Source: Sycon ciliatum (taxonomy: Eukaryota; Porifera; Calcarea; Leucosolenida; Sycettidae). From it: a stretch of 64,000 nucleotides of DNA. A program made the position numbers and the translations under genes. Under the pieces are notes generated by a model. The model was not told where the DNA came from, ran no database searches, and saw only the letters and a list, made by a program, of their open reading frames with translations. The first letter of the stretch is position 1. Each line of letters starts with the position of its first letter. The stretch covers positions 22,527,921-22,591,920 of the forward strand of contig NC_088645.1 of the NCBI RefSeq assembly GCF_964019385.1. The letters run 5' to 3'. Below are positions 63,760 to 64,000 of the stretch, in pieces.

Positions 63760-63806
63760 GTGAGTTTATGTCAAAACCTATTGCAGCTCAATTCTAGTTG
63801 TCTCCC

Positions 63807-63975
63807 CCATCACAACCAGCACCAGCACCACCACCAGCATCACCACCACCACCACCACCAGCATCACCAGCACCACCACCACCAGCACCACCACCAGGTC
63901 CACCACCAGGTCCACCAGCACCATAACCAGCACCACACCCGCACCACAAGCACCACAAGCACCACCCCCCCCCCC
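63807..63975. repeat. (CCA)n-rich repeat with poly-C
   Basis: CAC/CAG trinucleotide array with GCACCACCACC units and a C run at 63966-63979. Confidence 0.95.
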
Positions 63976-64000
63976 CCCCAACCGCCACCAGCACCATCAG

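Overview
The window is eukaryotic, almost certainly metazoan, nuclear DNA from an invertebrate (a sponge or another early-branching animal would fit, but this is inference). The evidence is a seven-exon uridine phosphorylase gene with GT-AG introns and an animal-type protein, two U2 snRNA genes, two tRNA-Lys genes, non-LTR retrotransposon fragments, a nearly intact Ty3/gypsy LTR retrotransposon, many MITE-like DNA elements with TA, TTAA, 7-bp or 8-bp target duplications, and long CA/TG and GA microsatellites. One 200-N assembly gap lies at 15227-15426. Most long open frames are low-complexity shadows; real host genes are sparse.

0-16 kb is a repeat graveyard. It holds two copies of a small gene family for a one-pass membrane protein (one cut by a repeat), three LINE reverse-transcriptase fragments, a 221-bp tandem array broken by a large foldback element, dispersed repeat families (called A, B and C here), and the 5' part of a second LTR element that runs into the gap. 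16-24 kb holds tandem repeats, several MITEs and two U2 snRNA genes pointing at each other, with a TG/CA microsatellite of about 470 bp between them. Both U2 copies have matching upstream (PSE-like) and downstream sequence.

24.9-32.3 kb is the uridine phosphorylase gene on the minus strand (317 codons). The model is phase-consistent through all seven exons. Its introns hold microsatellites, a minisatellite that starts next to a 5' splice site, two MITEs that share an unusual 7-bp target duplication, and two identical tRNA-Lys(CTT) genes. The protein ends in Ser-Arg-Leu, a canonical type-1 peroxisomal targeting signal.

36.6-47.9 kb is a Ty3/gypsy element with 903/904-bp LTRs that differ by one base and a 4-bp CGCG target duplication. 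Gag and pol are joined by a textbook T_TTA_AAC slippery heptamer directly before the gag stop codon. Pol encodes protease, RT, RNase H and integrase, but it is interrupted by an insert of about 850 bp containing a palindrome. The 3' region carries seven copies of a small hairpin with a bulged pyrimidine. The 5' LTR is followed by a 44-nt copy of the tRNA-Lys primer reaching the anticodon loop, then a second partial LTR and the real primer-binding site: a fossil of aberrant reverse transcription.

48-64 kb is again transposon-rich: hAT-like elements, a TTAA inverted-repeat element, a piggyBac-like element, a tRNA-derived SINE, minisatellites and long CA/GA tracts. A possible first coding exon of another gene lies near the right end. 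Similarity claims rest on reading the sequence; no database search was run.
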